From positions 62,001 to 126,000 of the forward strand of contig JANJTB010000031.1 of the NCBI GenBank assembly GCA_024711295.1: 64,000 nucleotides of DNA. Reading direction: 5' to 3'. Each line of letters starts with the position of its first letter. Position 1 is the stretch's first letter. The stretch comes from a bacterium (GTDB lineage Bacteria; Bacteroidota; Ignavibacteria; Kapaibacteriales; UBA2268). Shown one piece after another: positions 37,339 through 47,498 of the stretch. Below the pieces are notes generated by a model. The model was given only the letters and a program-made list of their open reading frames with translations, searched no databases and was not told where the DNA came from. The position numbers and the translations under genes are program-made.

Positions 37339-37686
37339 TTATAAATTATATGGAGAATAAGTTATTTTGAAAATAACACTATCAGGTTCATTGATACCTA
37401 AATTATCGAAAATCAGCCTCTGTTGCTTATTTCCATTTGGGAAAATATCCCCATAAGCTTTCTCAATTCTTTGAACTTCCTTTTGATTAGAATACGCCTG
37501 AGCAATTAAGATAACAAAGTAAGCAGGTTGCTCTCCGGTATTTTTGATTGTTATATCGAGGTAATACAATCCTTCTGAAGTACGACCTTCTGTTTTTTTG
37601 TCAATAAATACAAATGCTTCCTTTTGCAAAGAGCAAAATGGAAGCACTGTTAGAAACAACAAAATTATCAGTAATGCTTTTTTCAT
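37339..37686 (-). CDS. small exported protein with Ig-like fold
   Basis: A 115-residue protein with a signal peptide (residues about 4-20, MKKALLIILLFLTVLPFCS) and a mature part of about 95 residues predicted to be all beta (YYLDITIKNTGEQPAYFVIL, then DSVIFKITYSP). It resembles FxLYD-type domains found in exported proteins of unknown role. A cysteine at position 18 does not fit a proper lipobox. It lies between ileS (11 bases after its stop) and mtgA (2 bases before its start), so it is likely co-expressed. The function is unknown. Confidence 0.7.
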   Translation of the reverse strand: MKKALLIILLFLTVLPFCSLQKEAFVFIDKKTEGRTSEGLYYLDITIKNTGEQPAYFVILIAQAYSNQKEVQRIEKAYGDIFPNGNKQQRLIFDNLGINEPDSVIFKITYSPYNL

Positions 37687-37697
37687 AACATTAAAAC

Positions 37698-40600
37698 TTA
37701 AATCTGCTTTTGAATTTTCAATTTGATAGTAGAATCATTTAATTCAATCTCGTTAGAATTCTGAATGTTATTATTAAAAACTACATTATCAGCTAAAGTC
37801 TCAGAACAAATATATGAAATCATTGAATTTACAGAATTCTGAATATTACCGTCAGATGAATATTCAATAGTAATTCTATCTGTAACTTCATAGCCTGACT
37901 CTTTCCTTAAATTCTGCACTCTGTTAACAAACTCGCGAGCTATACCTTCATTGATAAGCTCTTGGTTGAGTGTTGTATCTAGAGCAACTGTAACTCCTAA
38001 TTCAGATGCAACAAGCCATCCTTCTATATCTTCGCTGTATATTTCAATATCCTCAATTGATAATTCAATTTCAATGCCATCAATGTTGAAAGTATGTTTA
38101 CCTTCACTTTCAATAATTTTAATTGTATCATTTTTTAAATCTTTGATAAAGCTAGCAACTTGCTGAGTTGATTTTCCAAATTTTTTGCCTATGACTTTAA
38201 AATTAGGTTTAGCAACTTTTTTAACAATATCTGAATTACTTTCTGACACAAATTCAATAGATTTGATATTTAATTCTTCCTGAATTATTTCAGAAACCAA
38301 TTGTATATCTCTTCTTTCAGATGGAGAATTTACCGGTATTAATATTCTGCTAAGAGGCTGTCTGACTTTAATATTAGCTTTTTCTCTCAGCATCCTAGCC
38401 AAAGAAGTGATTTTTTGGGCTGTCTCCATTCTTCGTTCCAGCTCAATATCAATCATACTATCATCCACAATAGCCATATCAGTAAGATGTATGGAAATTG
38501 GCTCATTTATGGTTCTTAATCTTTGGTAAATATCTTCGCTTATGAATGGTGCTTGCGGAGCAATTAGCTGCAACACCTTAACTAAAACATTTTTTAAAGT
38601 TTGGTAAGCGGCAATTTTTTCGTTATCCTTCTCCCCTTTCCAAAATCTTCTTCTGTTTCTTCTTATATACCAATTAGATAATTCATTGATTACAAAATCT
38701 TGAACTGAGCGTGGAGCTTTAGTTAATTCATAAGATTCCATCAATTCTCTGTAATTTTTCACTAAAGTATTCACTCTTGAAATTATCCATCTATCAATTT
38801 CTGGTCTTTCAGAAATTGGAATTTCAGGTTCATCGCCAGTAAATTCATCAATATTTGCATATAATGCAAAAAATGCATAAGTGTTAGTTAATGATCTTAA
38901 GAAATCTGAAATAACTGTTTTTGCTATGTCTTCCTGATTAAATTTTGTAGTTTTCCATGGTGGATTATTGACAAATAAATACCATCTAACTGCATCAGCC
39001 CCATATTTCTCCATTAATTCAAACGGATCAATAGTATTACCTAATCTCTTAGACATTTTGACGCCGTTTTTATCTAAGATAAGTTCGTTAACAACAATAT
39101 TTTTAAATGCAGGTTTGTCAAATAATGCAACAGCAATATTATGAAGTGTATAAAACCATCCACGTGTTTGGTCAATGCCCTCAGCAATAAAGTCACCTGG
39201 AAAAATTTTATCAAATAATTCTTTGTTCTCAAAAGGATAATGAAGTTGGGCAAACGGCATCGCACCTGAATCAAACCAAACATCAATAACCTCATGCACT
39301 CTTCTATACGTATTTTCATTTTTTCTGAAAATTACATTATCTGCAAATGGTCTATGCAGGTCCACCTCTATTCCACATTCTTTTACTGGTAGTTCACGAC
39401 CATCTTCAAATACATAAATACCTTCAGTTAACTCTTGTATTGAACCAATTGCGAAGTAATCACTCTTGTCATTCTCATTTACCCAAATTGGCAATGGAGT
39501 TCCCCAAAATCTGTCCCTTGATAATGACCATTCTTTAACTTCTTCCAGCCAATTGCCAAACCTGCCTTCACCAATTTCACTAGGTTGCCAGTTAATTTCC
39601 TTATTCCTGTCAATCATGTTGGATTTGTATTCAGGAGACTTGATAAACCAGGACTCACGGGCATAGTACATTATTGGATTACCGGTTCTCCAACAGTGAG
39701 GGTAACTATGGACATAATCATTTGTTGATCGGTAAATCTTATCTGCATATTTAAGAGCAATAACAATATCTTTATCAGCTCCTTCTTCAGTATGATCTTT
39801 GTAGGTAAATGTTTTGATAGCCCTTCCTGCAAATTCACCCATATCTTCGGTGAAATGTCCATTTGGAGTAACAGGTTGAACAAAAGGAATTTTGAATTTT
39901 CGTGACATTTGATAATCATCTTCACCAAATGCGGGCGCAATATGAACCAATCCAGAACCATCTTCGGTCGAAACAAAATCACCTGGTAAAACTGTCAGAG
40001 CTTGAGGAAATTCATCAAAGTTAATTTTAACATAAGGGAAAATTTGTTCATACTTAGTACCAAAAAGGTCACTTCCTTTAAACTCTTTGATAATCTCGTA
40101 TTCACCATCTAAAACTTGAAGTCTCGACTTTGCCAGTACAAGTTCATCAAGGTATTCTTCTTCCTTATTTTTTCGTTTATTTCTGACAAAAACATAATCA
40201 ATATCTTCTCCTGCAGCTAATGCAACATTCGCTAAAAGAGTCCAAGGAGTAGTTGTCCATACAAGTAATCTTGCTCCCAGAATTTCTGCAATCGGACTTG
40301 AAGTTATTTTTAGTTTTATGAAACAATTAGGATCCCTAACATCTTTATACCCTAGTGATAACTCATGAGAGCTAAGGGGAGTTTCGATGGTAGGTGATTG
40401 AGGTACAACTTTAAATCCACGATAAATATAACCTTTGTCAAAGAAAGTTTTAAGTGCCCACCAGACAGATTCTATATAGTCATTTGTACAAGTAATATAA
40501 GCAGATTTTAAATCAACCCAATATCCCATTCTCTCTGTTAAGTAACCCCAACCCTGATCTTTTTCAATATTTGAATAAACAAATTCCTTACAAGCATTAT

Positions 40601-40949
40601 TAAATTTCGTAATTCCAAATTTTTCGATATCAGCTTTGTCTTTAAGACCTAAGCGTTTTTCCAATTCAATTTCCACAGGTAAACCATGCGTATCCCAACC
40701 TGCCTGACGTCTTACATAATAACCGTTCATTGTTTTGTAGCGGCAAATTGTATCTTTGATTGTTCTTGCCATCAAATGATGAACCCCTGGATTACCATTT
40801 ACTGTTGGAGGTCCTTCGTAAAAACTGTAATATGGAGAATCTTTTCTTAAATCCAGTGATTTATCAAATACTTTATTATCTGACCAAAATTTAAGAATTT
40901 TGTGTTCTAATTCAGGATATGATAATTTTTCCGGTAATGGTGCAAACAT
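37698..40949 (-). CDS. ileS: isoleucyl-tRNA synthetase, type 2
   Basis: A 1083-residue class I synthetase. The HIGH-like motif reads GNPGVHH and the second signature is VKMSKRLGN. The editing domain and the tryptophan-rich block AGWDTHGLPVEIELEK are present. There is no C-terminal zinc-binding module of the type 1 bacterial form. The length and the long C-terminal tail place it with the type 2 (eukaryote-like) enzymes found in many Bacteroidota, which are generally insensitive to mupirocin. A minus-strand TATTTTTG element (40985-40992) lies about 40 bases upstream. It heads a likely operon with the small exported protein, mtgA and mutS. Confidence 0.95.
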   Translation of the reverse strand: MFAPLPEKLSYPELEHKILKFWSDNKVFDKSLDLRKDSPYYSFYEGPPTVNGNPGVHHLMARTIKDTICRYKTMNGYYVRRQAGWDTHGLPVEIELEKRLGLKDKADIEKFGITKFNNACKEFVYSNIEKDQGWGYLTERMGYWVDLKSAYITCTNDYIESVWWALKTFFDKGYIYRGFKVVPQSPTIETPLSSHELSLGYKDVRDPNCFIKLKITSSPIAEILGARLLVWTTTPWTLLANVALAAGEDIDYVFVRNKRKNKEEEYLDELVLAKSRLQVLDGEYEIIKEFKGSDLFGTKYEQIFPYVKINFDEFPQALTVLPGDFVSTEDGSGLVHIAPAFGEDDYQMSRKFKIPFVQPVTPNGHFTEDMGEFAGRAIKTFTYKDHTEEGADKDIVIALKYADKIYRSTNDYVHSYPHCWRTGNPIMYYARESWFIKSPEYKSNMIDRNKEINWQPSEIGEGRFGNWLEEVKEWSLSRDRFWGTPLPIWVNENDKSDYFAIGSIQELTEGIYVFEDGRELPVKECGIEVDLHRPFADNVIFRKNENTYRRVHEVIDVWFDSGAMPFAQLHYPFENKELFDKIFPGDFIAEGIDQTRGWFYTLHNIAVALFDKPAFKNIVVNELILDKNGVKMSKRLGNTIDPFELMEKYGADAVRWYLFVNNPPWKTTKFNQEDIAKTVISDFLRSLTNTYAFFALYANIDEFTGDEPEIPISERPEIDRWIISRVNTLVKNYRELMESYELTKAPRSVQDFVINELSNWYIRRNRRRFWKGEKDNEKIAAYQTLKNVLVKVLQLIAPQAPFISEDIYQRLRTINEPISIHLTDMAIVDDSMIDIELERRMETAQKITSLARMLREKANIKVRQPLSRILIPVNSPSERRDIQLVSEIIQEELNIKSIEFVSESNSDIVKKVAKPNFKVIGKKFGKSTQQVASFIKDLKNDTIKIIESEGKHTFNIDGIEIELSIEDIEIYSEDIEGWLVASELGVTVALDTTLNQELINEGIAREFVNRVQNLRKESGYEVTDRITIEYSSDGNIQNSVNSMISYICSETLADNVVFNNNIQNSNEIELNDSTIKLKIQKQI

Positions 40950-40984
40950 ATTGTATTATCCGCTGATTGTAAATAACAAAACAA

Positions 40985-40992
40985 CAAAAATA
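40985..40992 (-). promoter_or_regulatory. -7 promoter element of ileS
   Basis: Minus-strand TATTTTTG fits TAnnTTTG, about 36 bases from the ileS start codon. Confidence 0.45.
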
Positions 40993-41147
40993 CGAAATTT
41001 TCATCAAAAAATTTGAAAGTAAAAAAGATAATTAGTATTTTATATTTCAAATTATTATTTTAGTCGTATTAAAAAGAATTATTTGCAATTTCTAATTTTA
41101 TTTAGCGTGATATTTAATTTACTAAATATTTAATATTGGGATAGTTT

Positions 41148-43889
41148 ATGAAAAATTTATACATTTTATCAATCAATAGATTTTACATATTTTTTCTTAT
41201 TTTAATCAATTCATTGATATTTTGCTACAAAAGTTTGCCGGCTCAATCAACCAGATCAGGCATAGAAATCAATGCTGAAACTAATGAGCATCCCTTATCA
41301 TTTTTAATTTATTCAAACGCTCTGGTTGATGTTAACTCAATAACTATTGAGATTAAATCAAATAATGAGTTTTCATCATTTAATACAGTAAAAGAAAATA
41401 TTACTATTGTTCCATTAAATAACAAGAAACTTGAAATATTTTGTAAAAGTCAAGCAGGATCATTGTGTTTCATTTCTTCAGACATACCCTTACTAAGCTT
41501 TATGGTTGATAGCGCAACATTTGATACTGAGTATGAAATTACTTATTTAAACTTCAATTCTCAGGAAGTATTTTCAGAAAATGTAAATTTGAGAATTCCA
41601 TCTGACGTTCTATTGTCAAACAGATGTTCAAAAAACTTCATAAATCTGAATACAGGAGTTGGATTAGCAAATCAGCAAGTTGATCCAAATTGGATTACTT
41701 CGTATAATACCCCAGTTTATGTTGTGAGTCATAATTGGCCGGTTTCCAGTTCAAATGCAAATTGGGTAAATTATTATCCCTATAATTCAGGTAGAGAAAA
41801 TGATTCAATGATATATATTCGCAAGATATGTAGTAATAAAAATACCAATGGTAACATCAATCTGTGTATAGCCGCTGATAATAGTGCAAAGGTGTATTTT
41901 AATAATCAATTAATAGCTCAAACAACAAATGGTAACTTCGGATTTATGCAATTCTCTTGTTTCAATAATATTCCGGTAAATATCAACCAAGGTGAAAATG
42001 TGTTAAAAGTAAGTGTTTCAAATTTATTGGGAAACACCGGTTTTATAATAACTAATTCAAGCTTGGTATCAAATAGCCCAAGTGTAGGTTTATTATCAGA
42101 CAGTTGCTGTAGTTCATCTTCAAGAATTTGTGGTAGAAAAATTTGGGATAAAAACTGCAATGGGAAATCTGAAGCAGGTGATATTCCATTAAGTAATTGG
42201 CCAATCTCGCTGATGACTCCGGATGGAAATACAATCAATACAATTACCGATAATGATGGAAACTTTTGCTTTGACAATCTTTTACCAGGGCAATACATAT
42301 TGTCGGAACAGTTATTGGATAGCTGGACAGCAAGTAATTCATCAGGTCCTTTTTATGTTTCACTTGAACCTTATTCAATAATTATAAGGGATTTTTTAAA
42401 CTGTAAACCACCCAAGTGTGAGGAGCTTTTTACAGAATTAGAAAATTCAGATGAGTGCTGTCAAACCAAATTTGTAATTAATAATCATGATAATTCAGGT
42501 TTACAATCAATTACATATTCAGTTAGCGGTGGGGTTATTAATAGCATTACAAGCAGCCATTGCAATTATACATCAACACCAGCTAACTTAAACGGAACAT
42601 CAACAGGCACAATTAATTTTAACTCTCAGTGTACATCTCAAAATCCAATTTTATTCTTTGTTAATGCAAGTTCATCCACTGCCTCCGGAAATATATGTAT
42701 AACGTGGAACGCTAATTATGAGCAAGGTGGGCAAACATTCAGTTGTTCTTATATCACGTGCATTAATTGTGAAAGAGCACCCAAATTTTGTAATAATAAT
42801 CTAAATGCTTCGCCTAACATTTTTGCACCAACAAATACTGATTATAGAAAATTCATAATATCAAATTTAAAATTACCAACTTCACCAATAAAGTCAATTA
42901 AGATTAAATTTATTAATGAGCCAAATCCTAATCACATAGGAGGTGGACTAGTTGTAGATGGATTAAACAGAAATTGGACTTATAATAATTCAGGCGGCCC
43001 AACCAACCCATATACGAAAGTTGATTTAGCTTGTACCGGGCAAGAAGTTCATGGACCTTCCGCAGTAAATTCTGTTGAATTAAACTTGGGAGTTGACAAG
43101 ACATTAATCCCACCCTATTCGGGAATTGTTAGTTTTGAAATTGTACATTGCGATGGGGATACGTGCGAATTGAACTATACTTGGGAACCCCCTGTAATTA
43201 ATAATTCAAATTCTACTCTAAGAGTTACAGATTCTCCTCAAGCAAAAATAAAAGTTCTGGACCTGGATTTTGAATTACCTGAGGGGGCTCAATCTTTTGC
43301 CATAATGGTAGGAGATACAACTAATAAAATATTAGCGACCACACCTCCTGCTTATAATGCAGAAAATGAAAAATCAAATCTAGTCAATTTTAGAGTTGTA
43401 TCAAGTATAAATAAAGTTTTTTATCAACAGATTACAAGCAAACATTTAATAGATAATCGAAAGTACAAAATAACATTAGCAATAATTCATGGGGAAGAAA
43501 ATCAAAGTGATAAGATAAAAACTCTGGTAACTTATTTTGATGCAACTGGTAGAGAAATTGCATTTGACGAACAATTGATTTCAGGAATAAACATTGGAGC
43601 TCTAGATTCAAAGAATTCAATCAGTTTTAAAAATATTATGAATGTTTACCCAAATCCTACAGATAAACTAATAAATATAAATTTAACCCTTGATAAATCT
43701 ACAAGAATAATTTTAAAAATAGCTGATAATTTGGGTAATGAAATAACAAATTTGATTGATGATAAGTATGTTGAATCAGGTAATCATAATTATCAATTTG
43801 ATTTAAGTACATTACCAAGTGGATTATTTCAATTGGTTTTAAATTGCAGTGGAAATATATATTTTGAAAAATTTATCATTTCAAGATAG
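41148..43889 (+). CDS. large secreted protein with SdrD-B-like domain and T9SS sorting domain
   Basis: A 913-residue exported protein. After a signal peptide (residues about 10-33, ending LPAQS) come a beta-rich region, a lectin-like middle segment (NLCIAADNSAKVYFNN, about 240-300), and an SdrD B/Cna-B-like module near 320-420 (GRKIWDKNCNGKSEAGDIPL, then DGNFCFDNLLPGQYILSEQ). Cysteine-rich repeats follow, and the C-terminus is a T9SS domain (VYPNPTDKLININ). Such proteins are typically cell-surface adhesins or matrix proteins. No enzyme motif is seen. The many Asn and Ser residues are usual for this genome's exported proteins. Confidence 0.78.
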   Translation: MKNLYILSINRFYIFFLILINSLIFCYKSLPAQSTRSGIEINAETNEHPLSFLIYSNALVDVNSITIEIKSNNEFSSFNTVKENITIVPLNNKKLEIFCKSQAGSLCFISSDIPLLSFMVDSATFDTEYEITYLNFNSQEVFSENVNLRIPSDVLLSNRCSKNFINLNTGVGLANQQVDPNWITSYNTPVYVVSHNWPVSSSNANWVNYYPYNSGRENDSMIYIRKICSNKNTNGNINLCIAADNSAKVYFNNQLIAQTTNGNFGFMQFSCFNNIPVNINQGENVLKVSVSNLLGNTGFIITNSSLVSNSPSVGLLSDSCCSSSSRICGRKIWDKNCNGKSEAGDIPLSNWPISLMTPDGNTINTITDNDGNFCFDNLLPGQYILSEQLLDSWTASNSSGPFYVSLEPYSIIIRDFLNCKPPKCEELFTELENSDECCQTKFVINNHDNSGLQSITYSVSGGVINSITSSHCNYTSTPANLNGTSTGTINFNSQCTSQNPILFFVNASSSTASGNICITWNANYEQGGQTFSCSYITCINCERAPKFCNNNLNASPNIFAPTNTDYRKFIISNLKLPTSPIKSIKIKFINEPNPNHIGGGLVVDGLNRNWTYNNSGGPTNPYTKVDLACTGQEVHGPSAVNSVELNLGVDKTLIPPYSGIVSFEIVHCDGDTCELNYTWEPPVINNSNSTLRVTDSPQAKIKVLDLDFELPEGAQSFAIMVGDTTNKILATTPPAYNAENEKSNLVNFRVVSSINKVFYQQITSKHLIDNRKYKITLAIIHGEENQSDKIKTLVTYFDATGREIAFDEQLISGINIGALDSKNSISFKNIMNVYPNPTDKLININLTLDKSTRIILKIADNLGNEITNLIDDKYVESGNHNYQFDLSTLPSGLFQLVLNCSGNIYFEKFIISR

Positions 43890-43918
43890 AAAATTTTATA
43901 TTTCTATAAAAAGACAGT

Positions 43919-43926
43919 TACTTTTG
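43919..43926 (+). promoter_or_regulatory. -7 element directly abutting the start codon of the DMT transporter
   Basis: TACTTTTG fits TAnnTTTG and ends one base before tandem ATG codons (43928, 43931). If used, transcription would start at or just after the ATG, giving a leaderless message. Confidence 0.4.
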
Positions 43927-43927
43927 C

Positions 43928-44797
43928 ATGATGCAAAATCAAAAAAAATCTTACATATATGCATTTGTAACTGTTTTTTTATGGTCAACTGTAGCAAGTG
44001 CTTTCAAGATCGGGCTCGATTATTATAGCCCGGATTTATTATTATTGATTTCTTCAATAGTTTCTACCGTTTTTTTCTTTACATTGATGCTTAATCATTC
44101 CAAAAAGAATTTATATACAAAAGACAATATTTTTAAATCTTTATTTGCAGGTTTACTTAATCCATTTCTTTATTACTTAATTTTATTCAAAGCTTACGAT
44201 ATGATACCTGCTCAAGTCGCTCAACCTCTTAATTACACCTGGATTATCGTAGTTACAGTATTGATGAGCATTTCAAACAAAAAGCGACTTTCAATTATTA
44301 CTATTTCCGGTCTTTTAATAAGTTTTACTGGTGTTGTTGTAATAAGTGCTCAGGGGAACGCTTCGGGTAAGGAAATCAATATAATAGGAGTTGGACTTGC
44401 TTTAATTAGCTCTGTTTTTTGGGGTTTTTACTGGCTGATTAATTTAAAAGACACAAGGCAGGATGTTGAAAAACTTTTTATGAACTTTTTTGTGGGTACA
44501 ATTTTTATAAGCATTTATGTTTTGATTTTTTCAGATTTTAAATACTCCTTCGAAGGTACAATGGCAGGTATTTATATTGGTTTATTCGAAATGGGGGCAA
44601 CTTTTTTTGTATGGCTTAAAGCACTTAAATATTCTGAAGATACAGGCAAGACAGGTAATATAATTTATTTAACTCCCTTTATATCGTTAATATTTATTAG
44701 TTTGATACTTAAAGAAGTAATTTCAATCAACTCTTTTTTAGGTTTGATTTTAATTATTGGTGGAATTGTCATTACTTCAAGGGTAAAAAATATTTAA
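43928..44797 (+). CDS. EamA/DMT family transporter
   Basis: A 289-residue membrane protein with ten predicted membrane segments in two EamA repeats (first starting SYIYAFVTVFLWSTVASAF, second from NIIGVGLALISSVFWGFYWL). The second half ends in GLILIIGGIVITSR, as in many drug/metabolite transporters that export amino acids or other small molecules. The substrate is unknown. The two ATGs at 43928 and 43931 sit right behind a promoter-like TACTTTTG, so the message may have almost no leader. It is unlinked in function to its neighbours as far as can be seen. Confidence 0.88.
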   Translation: MMQNQKKSYIYAFVTVFLWSTVASAFKIGLDYYSPDLLLLISSIVSTVFFFTLMLNHSKKNLYTKDNIFKSLFAGLLNPFLYYLILFKAYDMIPAQVAQPLNYTWIIVVTVLMSISNKKRLSIITISGLLISFTGVVVISAQGNASGKEINIIGVGLALISSVFWGFYWLINLKDTRQDVEKLFMNFFVGTIFISIYVLIFSDFKYSFEGTMAGIYIGLFEMGATFFVWLKALKYSEDTGKTGNIIYLTPFISLIFISLILKEVISINSFLGLILIIGGIVITSRVKNI

Positions 44798-44888
44798 TAA
44801 TACCTTATTCATAGCAAAATCATTTTTGTAGATTGACCGAAATGATTAAATTTGAATTCAATTTTTTAACATAATCTAAAATTTAATA

Positions 44889-46793
44889 ATGGGAAATAAA
44901 AAAGTTAAGCAGAGTAGGAAAAATAAAATTGATAGTACAGTTCAATTATTCATTCCTAACCTAAAAATATTCAGCATTATCTTAGCTGTGATTTCAATTG
45001 CATTATATGCAAATACTATTAATCACGATTATGTATTAGATGATTATTCTTTAATCAAAGAAAATAGGTTTACAAAGGCAGGATTTGACGGAATTGGTGA
45101 CATATTGAGTAAAGATATGTTTGCCGGACATGTTGAAAACTATAATGCTGATTTAGCAGGGGGAAGATACAGACCACTTTCTCAAATTACTTTTGCAATA
45201 GAAGTTGAATTATTCGGACTAAACCCAAAAACTGGACACGTTGGAAATATCTTACTATTTTCTCTTACTTCAATATTTGTGTTTTTGTCATTAAGTCAAT
45301 TATTGAAAGATTTTAAATTTTACGATAATGAATGGTATTTGAATGTACCTTTTATAGCTGCTTTGATTTTTGCAATTCATCCAATACATACTGAAGCTGT
45401 TGCAAACATTAAAGGTCGTGACGAAATCATGGCTCTTTTGCTTATATTAGTATCTTTTTATTATTTCCTTAAGTATTATGATTATCAAAAAAGATCCTAT
45501 CTGATTGTTTCTGTTGTCGCTTTTTTCCTCGCATTGATGTCAAAGGAAAATGCTATTACTTACATGGCAGTATTACCACTGAGCCTTATATTGTTTAGAG
45601 AAGTTAAAATTTCCGAAAGCGTAAAATCTGTAATTTATCACTTTGTTGTCACAGCACTGTTTTTAATAATTAGGCAATCTATAGTTGGTACAGCAAAAGA
45701 ATTACCTATACCTGAATTAATGAATGAACCATTTTATGGCATGACTTTTATTGAAAAATACTCAACAATTTTTGCAACACTTCTATATTACATAAAATTA
45801 CTAATTATTCCCTACCCACTTACCTATGATTATTACCCCTATCACGTAGAAAAACTTAGCCTGATGAACTTCGATTTGGATACAATTTATGCCATACTTT
45901 TATATTCAGCAATTTTATTTTATGCAATTAAGTATTATAAATCAAACAAAATTATCAGCTTTTCAATTTTTTATTATATAATAACTATATCAATAGTTTC
46001 TAATTTACTCTTTACAATCGGCTCATTTATGAATGAACGATTTGTATTTATGCCTTCTGTTGCAATTGGTTTAGTTATTGCTTGGATTTTATCATATTAT
46101 ATATTTAACAGATTCCAAAATAAAATAGTTGTAATTGCATTAATTACTACAGTTTTCATGGCATATACTTACATTACTTTTAATAGAAATCAGGTTTGGA
46201 AAGATAACTTTACACTTATGACAACTGATGTTGAAACATCATCTAACAGTGCATTCGGTAATTTCGCTGCAGGTGGGCAATATTACATAAAAGGTCAAAA
46301 GGAGCAGAATCAAATTGAGAAGCAAAAATATTTCAACAAAGCAAAAAAGCATCTTTATAAATCTTTAGAAATATATCCAAGATATTCAAATGCAGCACTC
46401 AGTTTAGGAAATGTGTACTACACTGAAAGTAAAAATGCAGACAGTACTATAAAATATTATAAACTATCGTTTGACGTTTATTCTTACAATTACGAAACAG
46501 CTATTAATTTAGGAAGACTTTACCGAGATAGTAAGAAAGATTTTAAAAATGCAGAATTCTATTTCAAGCATTGCTTCAAAGTAAATCCTAACAGATTTGA
46601 AGCTTATAATGAGTTAGGTGTAATTTACTTCAACTCAAGAAACTTTTCAGAAGCCGCCTTGATGTTCGAAAATGCAATAAATAGAAATCCCTCTAATAAG
46701 TTAATATATAAGAACCTTCATGCAGTCTATCTTGCCTTAGGCAATAAGGAAAAAGCAGAAGAATACCTTTTGAGAGCAAATTCAATAAGATAA
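44889..46793 (+). CDS. TMTC-like multipass membrane protein with TPR domain
   Basis: A 634-residue protein. About eleven membrane segments in residues 25-430 are followed by three to four TPRs (about 455-634, for example AALSLGNVYYTESKNADS and AYNELGVIYFNSRNFSEAA). The N-terminal blocks NTINHDYVLDDYSLI and GGRYRPLSQITFAIE, and HPIHTEAVANIKGRDEIMALL in the fourth loop, match the TMTC/DUF1736 group. Eukaryotic TMTC proteins are O-mannosyltransferases that use dolichyl-phosphate-mannose. By analogy this is probably a GT-C glycosyltransferase using a polyprenyl-phosphate sugar and acting on exported proteins. The donor and target are not known. Confidence 0.78.
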   Translation: MGNKKVKQSRKNKIDSTVQLFIPNLKIFSIILAVISIALYANTINHDYVLDDYSLIKENRFTKAGFDGIGDILSKDMFAGHVENYNADLAGGRYRPLSQITFAIEVELFGLNPKTGHVGNILLFSLTSIFVFLSLSQLLKDFKFYDNEWYLNVPFIAALIFAIHPIHTEAVANIKGRDEIMALLLILVSFYYFLKYYDYQKRSYLIVSVVAFFLALMSKENAITYMAVLPLSLILFREVKISESVKSVIYHFVVTALFLIIRQSIVGTAKELPIPELMNEPFYGMTFIEKYSTIFATLLYYIKLLIIPYPLTYDYYPYHVEKLSLMNFDLDTIYAILLYSAILFYAIKYYKSNKIISFSIFYYIITISIVSNLLFTIGSFMNERFVFMPSVAIGLVIAWILSYYIFNRFQNKIVVIALITTVFMAYTYITFNRNQVWKDNFTLMTTDVETSSNSAFGNFAAGGQYYIKGQKEQNQIEKQKYFNKAKKHLYKSLEIYPRYSNAALSLGNVYYTESKNADSTIKYYKLSFDVYSYNYETAINLGRLYRDSKKDFKNAEFYFKHCFKVNPNRFEAYNELGVIYFNSRNFSEAALMFENAINRNPSNKLIYKNLHAVYLALGNKEKAEEYLLRANSIR

Positions 46794-46796
46794 AAA

Positions 46797-47498
46797 ATGA
46801 AACTTAACATACATTATTACCAGCATGTAAATCATGAAGGGTTAGCTGCCATTAATAAATGGGCTGATCTTAATGGTCATACACTATCAAAAACTAACTT
46901 CAAAAATAGCGACAAAATTCCAAATCCTGACCTTTACGATTTGTTAATCGTGCTTGGTGGTCCTATGTCGGTTAATGATGATAAAAAATTTCCTTGGTTG
47001 CTAGAAGAAAAAAAATCAATTAACAGAGCACTAAACGATGGAAAAAAGGTTTTGGGGATTTGTCTTGGAGCTCAATTAATTTCTGATGTTCTGGGTAGTA
47101 AAGTATATAAATCTAATGAATTAGAGATTGGTTGGCACAATGTAACGATGCAAAAGGATTACAAAAGTATTGAGTATTTTTCTGATTTTCCATCTGAATT
47201 TGAATCATTTCATTGGCACGGAGAAACATTCGAATTGCCAGAGGGAACGACTTTGATTGCTTCATCTCAAGCTTGTACTAATCAAATTTTTTCTTATGGT
47301 GATTTGGCTGTTGGATTTCAATTCCATTTAGAGCAAAATGCTTATTCAATAAACAGGATGATTGAACGGGCTAACGAAAAGCTAACCGGAACTGGATTTG
47401 TACAAACAAAAGAACAAATAATTGAAAATATTCATAATGCTGATATGAATAATAAACTTATGTTTAACTTTTTGGATAAGTTTACAGAGAAAATATGA
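46797..47498 (+). CDS. class I glutamine amidotransferase-like protein
   Basis: A 233-residue GATase1 domain of the GMP-synthase-like type. The nucleophile Cys87 lies in LGICLGAQL, the His near 177 in FQFHLEQN with Glu two residues on, and VLGGPMSVNDD forms the oxyanion region. Free-standing members of this group hydrolyse gamma-glutamyl bonds or serve unknown amide transfer reactions. It begins 3 bases after the TMTC-like gene and overlaps the following DCC-protein gene by 4 bases (ATGA), so the three form an operon. Its partner synthase, if any, is not evident. Confidence 0.85.
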   Translation: MKLNIHYYQHVNHEGLAAINKWADLNGHTLSKTNFKNSDKIPNPDLYDLLIVLGGPMSVNDDKKFPWLLEEKKSINRALNDGKKVLGICLGAQLISDVLGSKVYKSNELEIGWHNVTMQKDYKSIEYFSDFPSEFESFHWHGETFELPEGTTLIASSQACTNQIFSYGDLAVGFQFHLEQNAYSINRMIERANEKLTGTGFVQTKEQIIENIHNADMNNKLMFNFLDKFTEKI

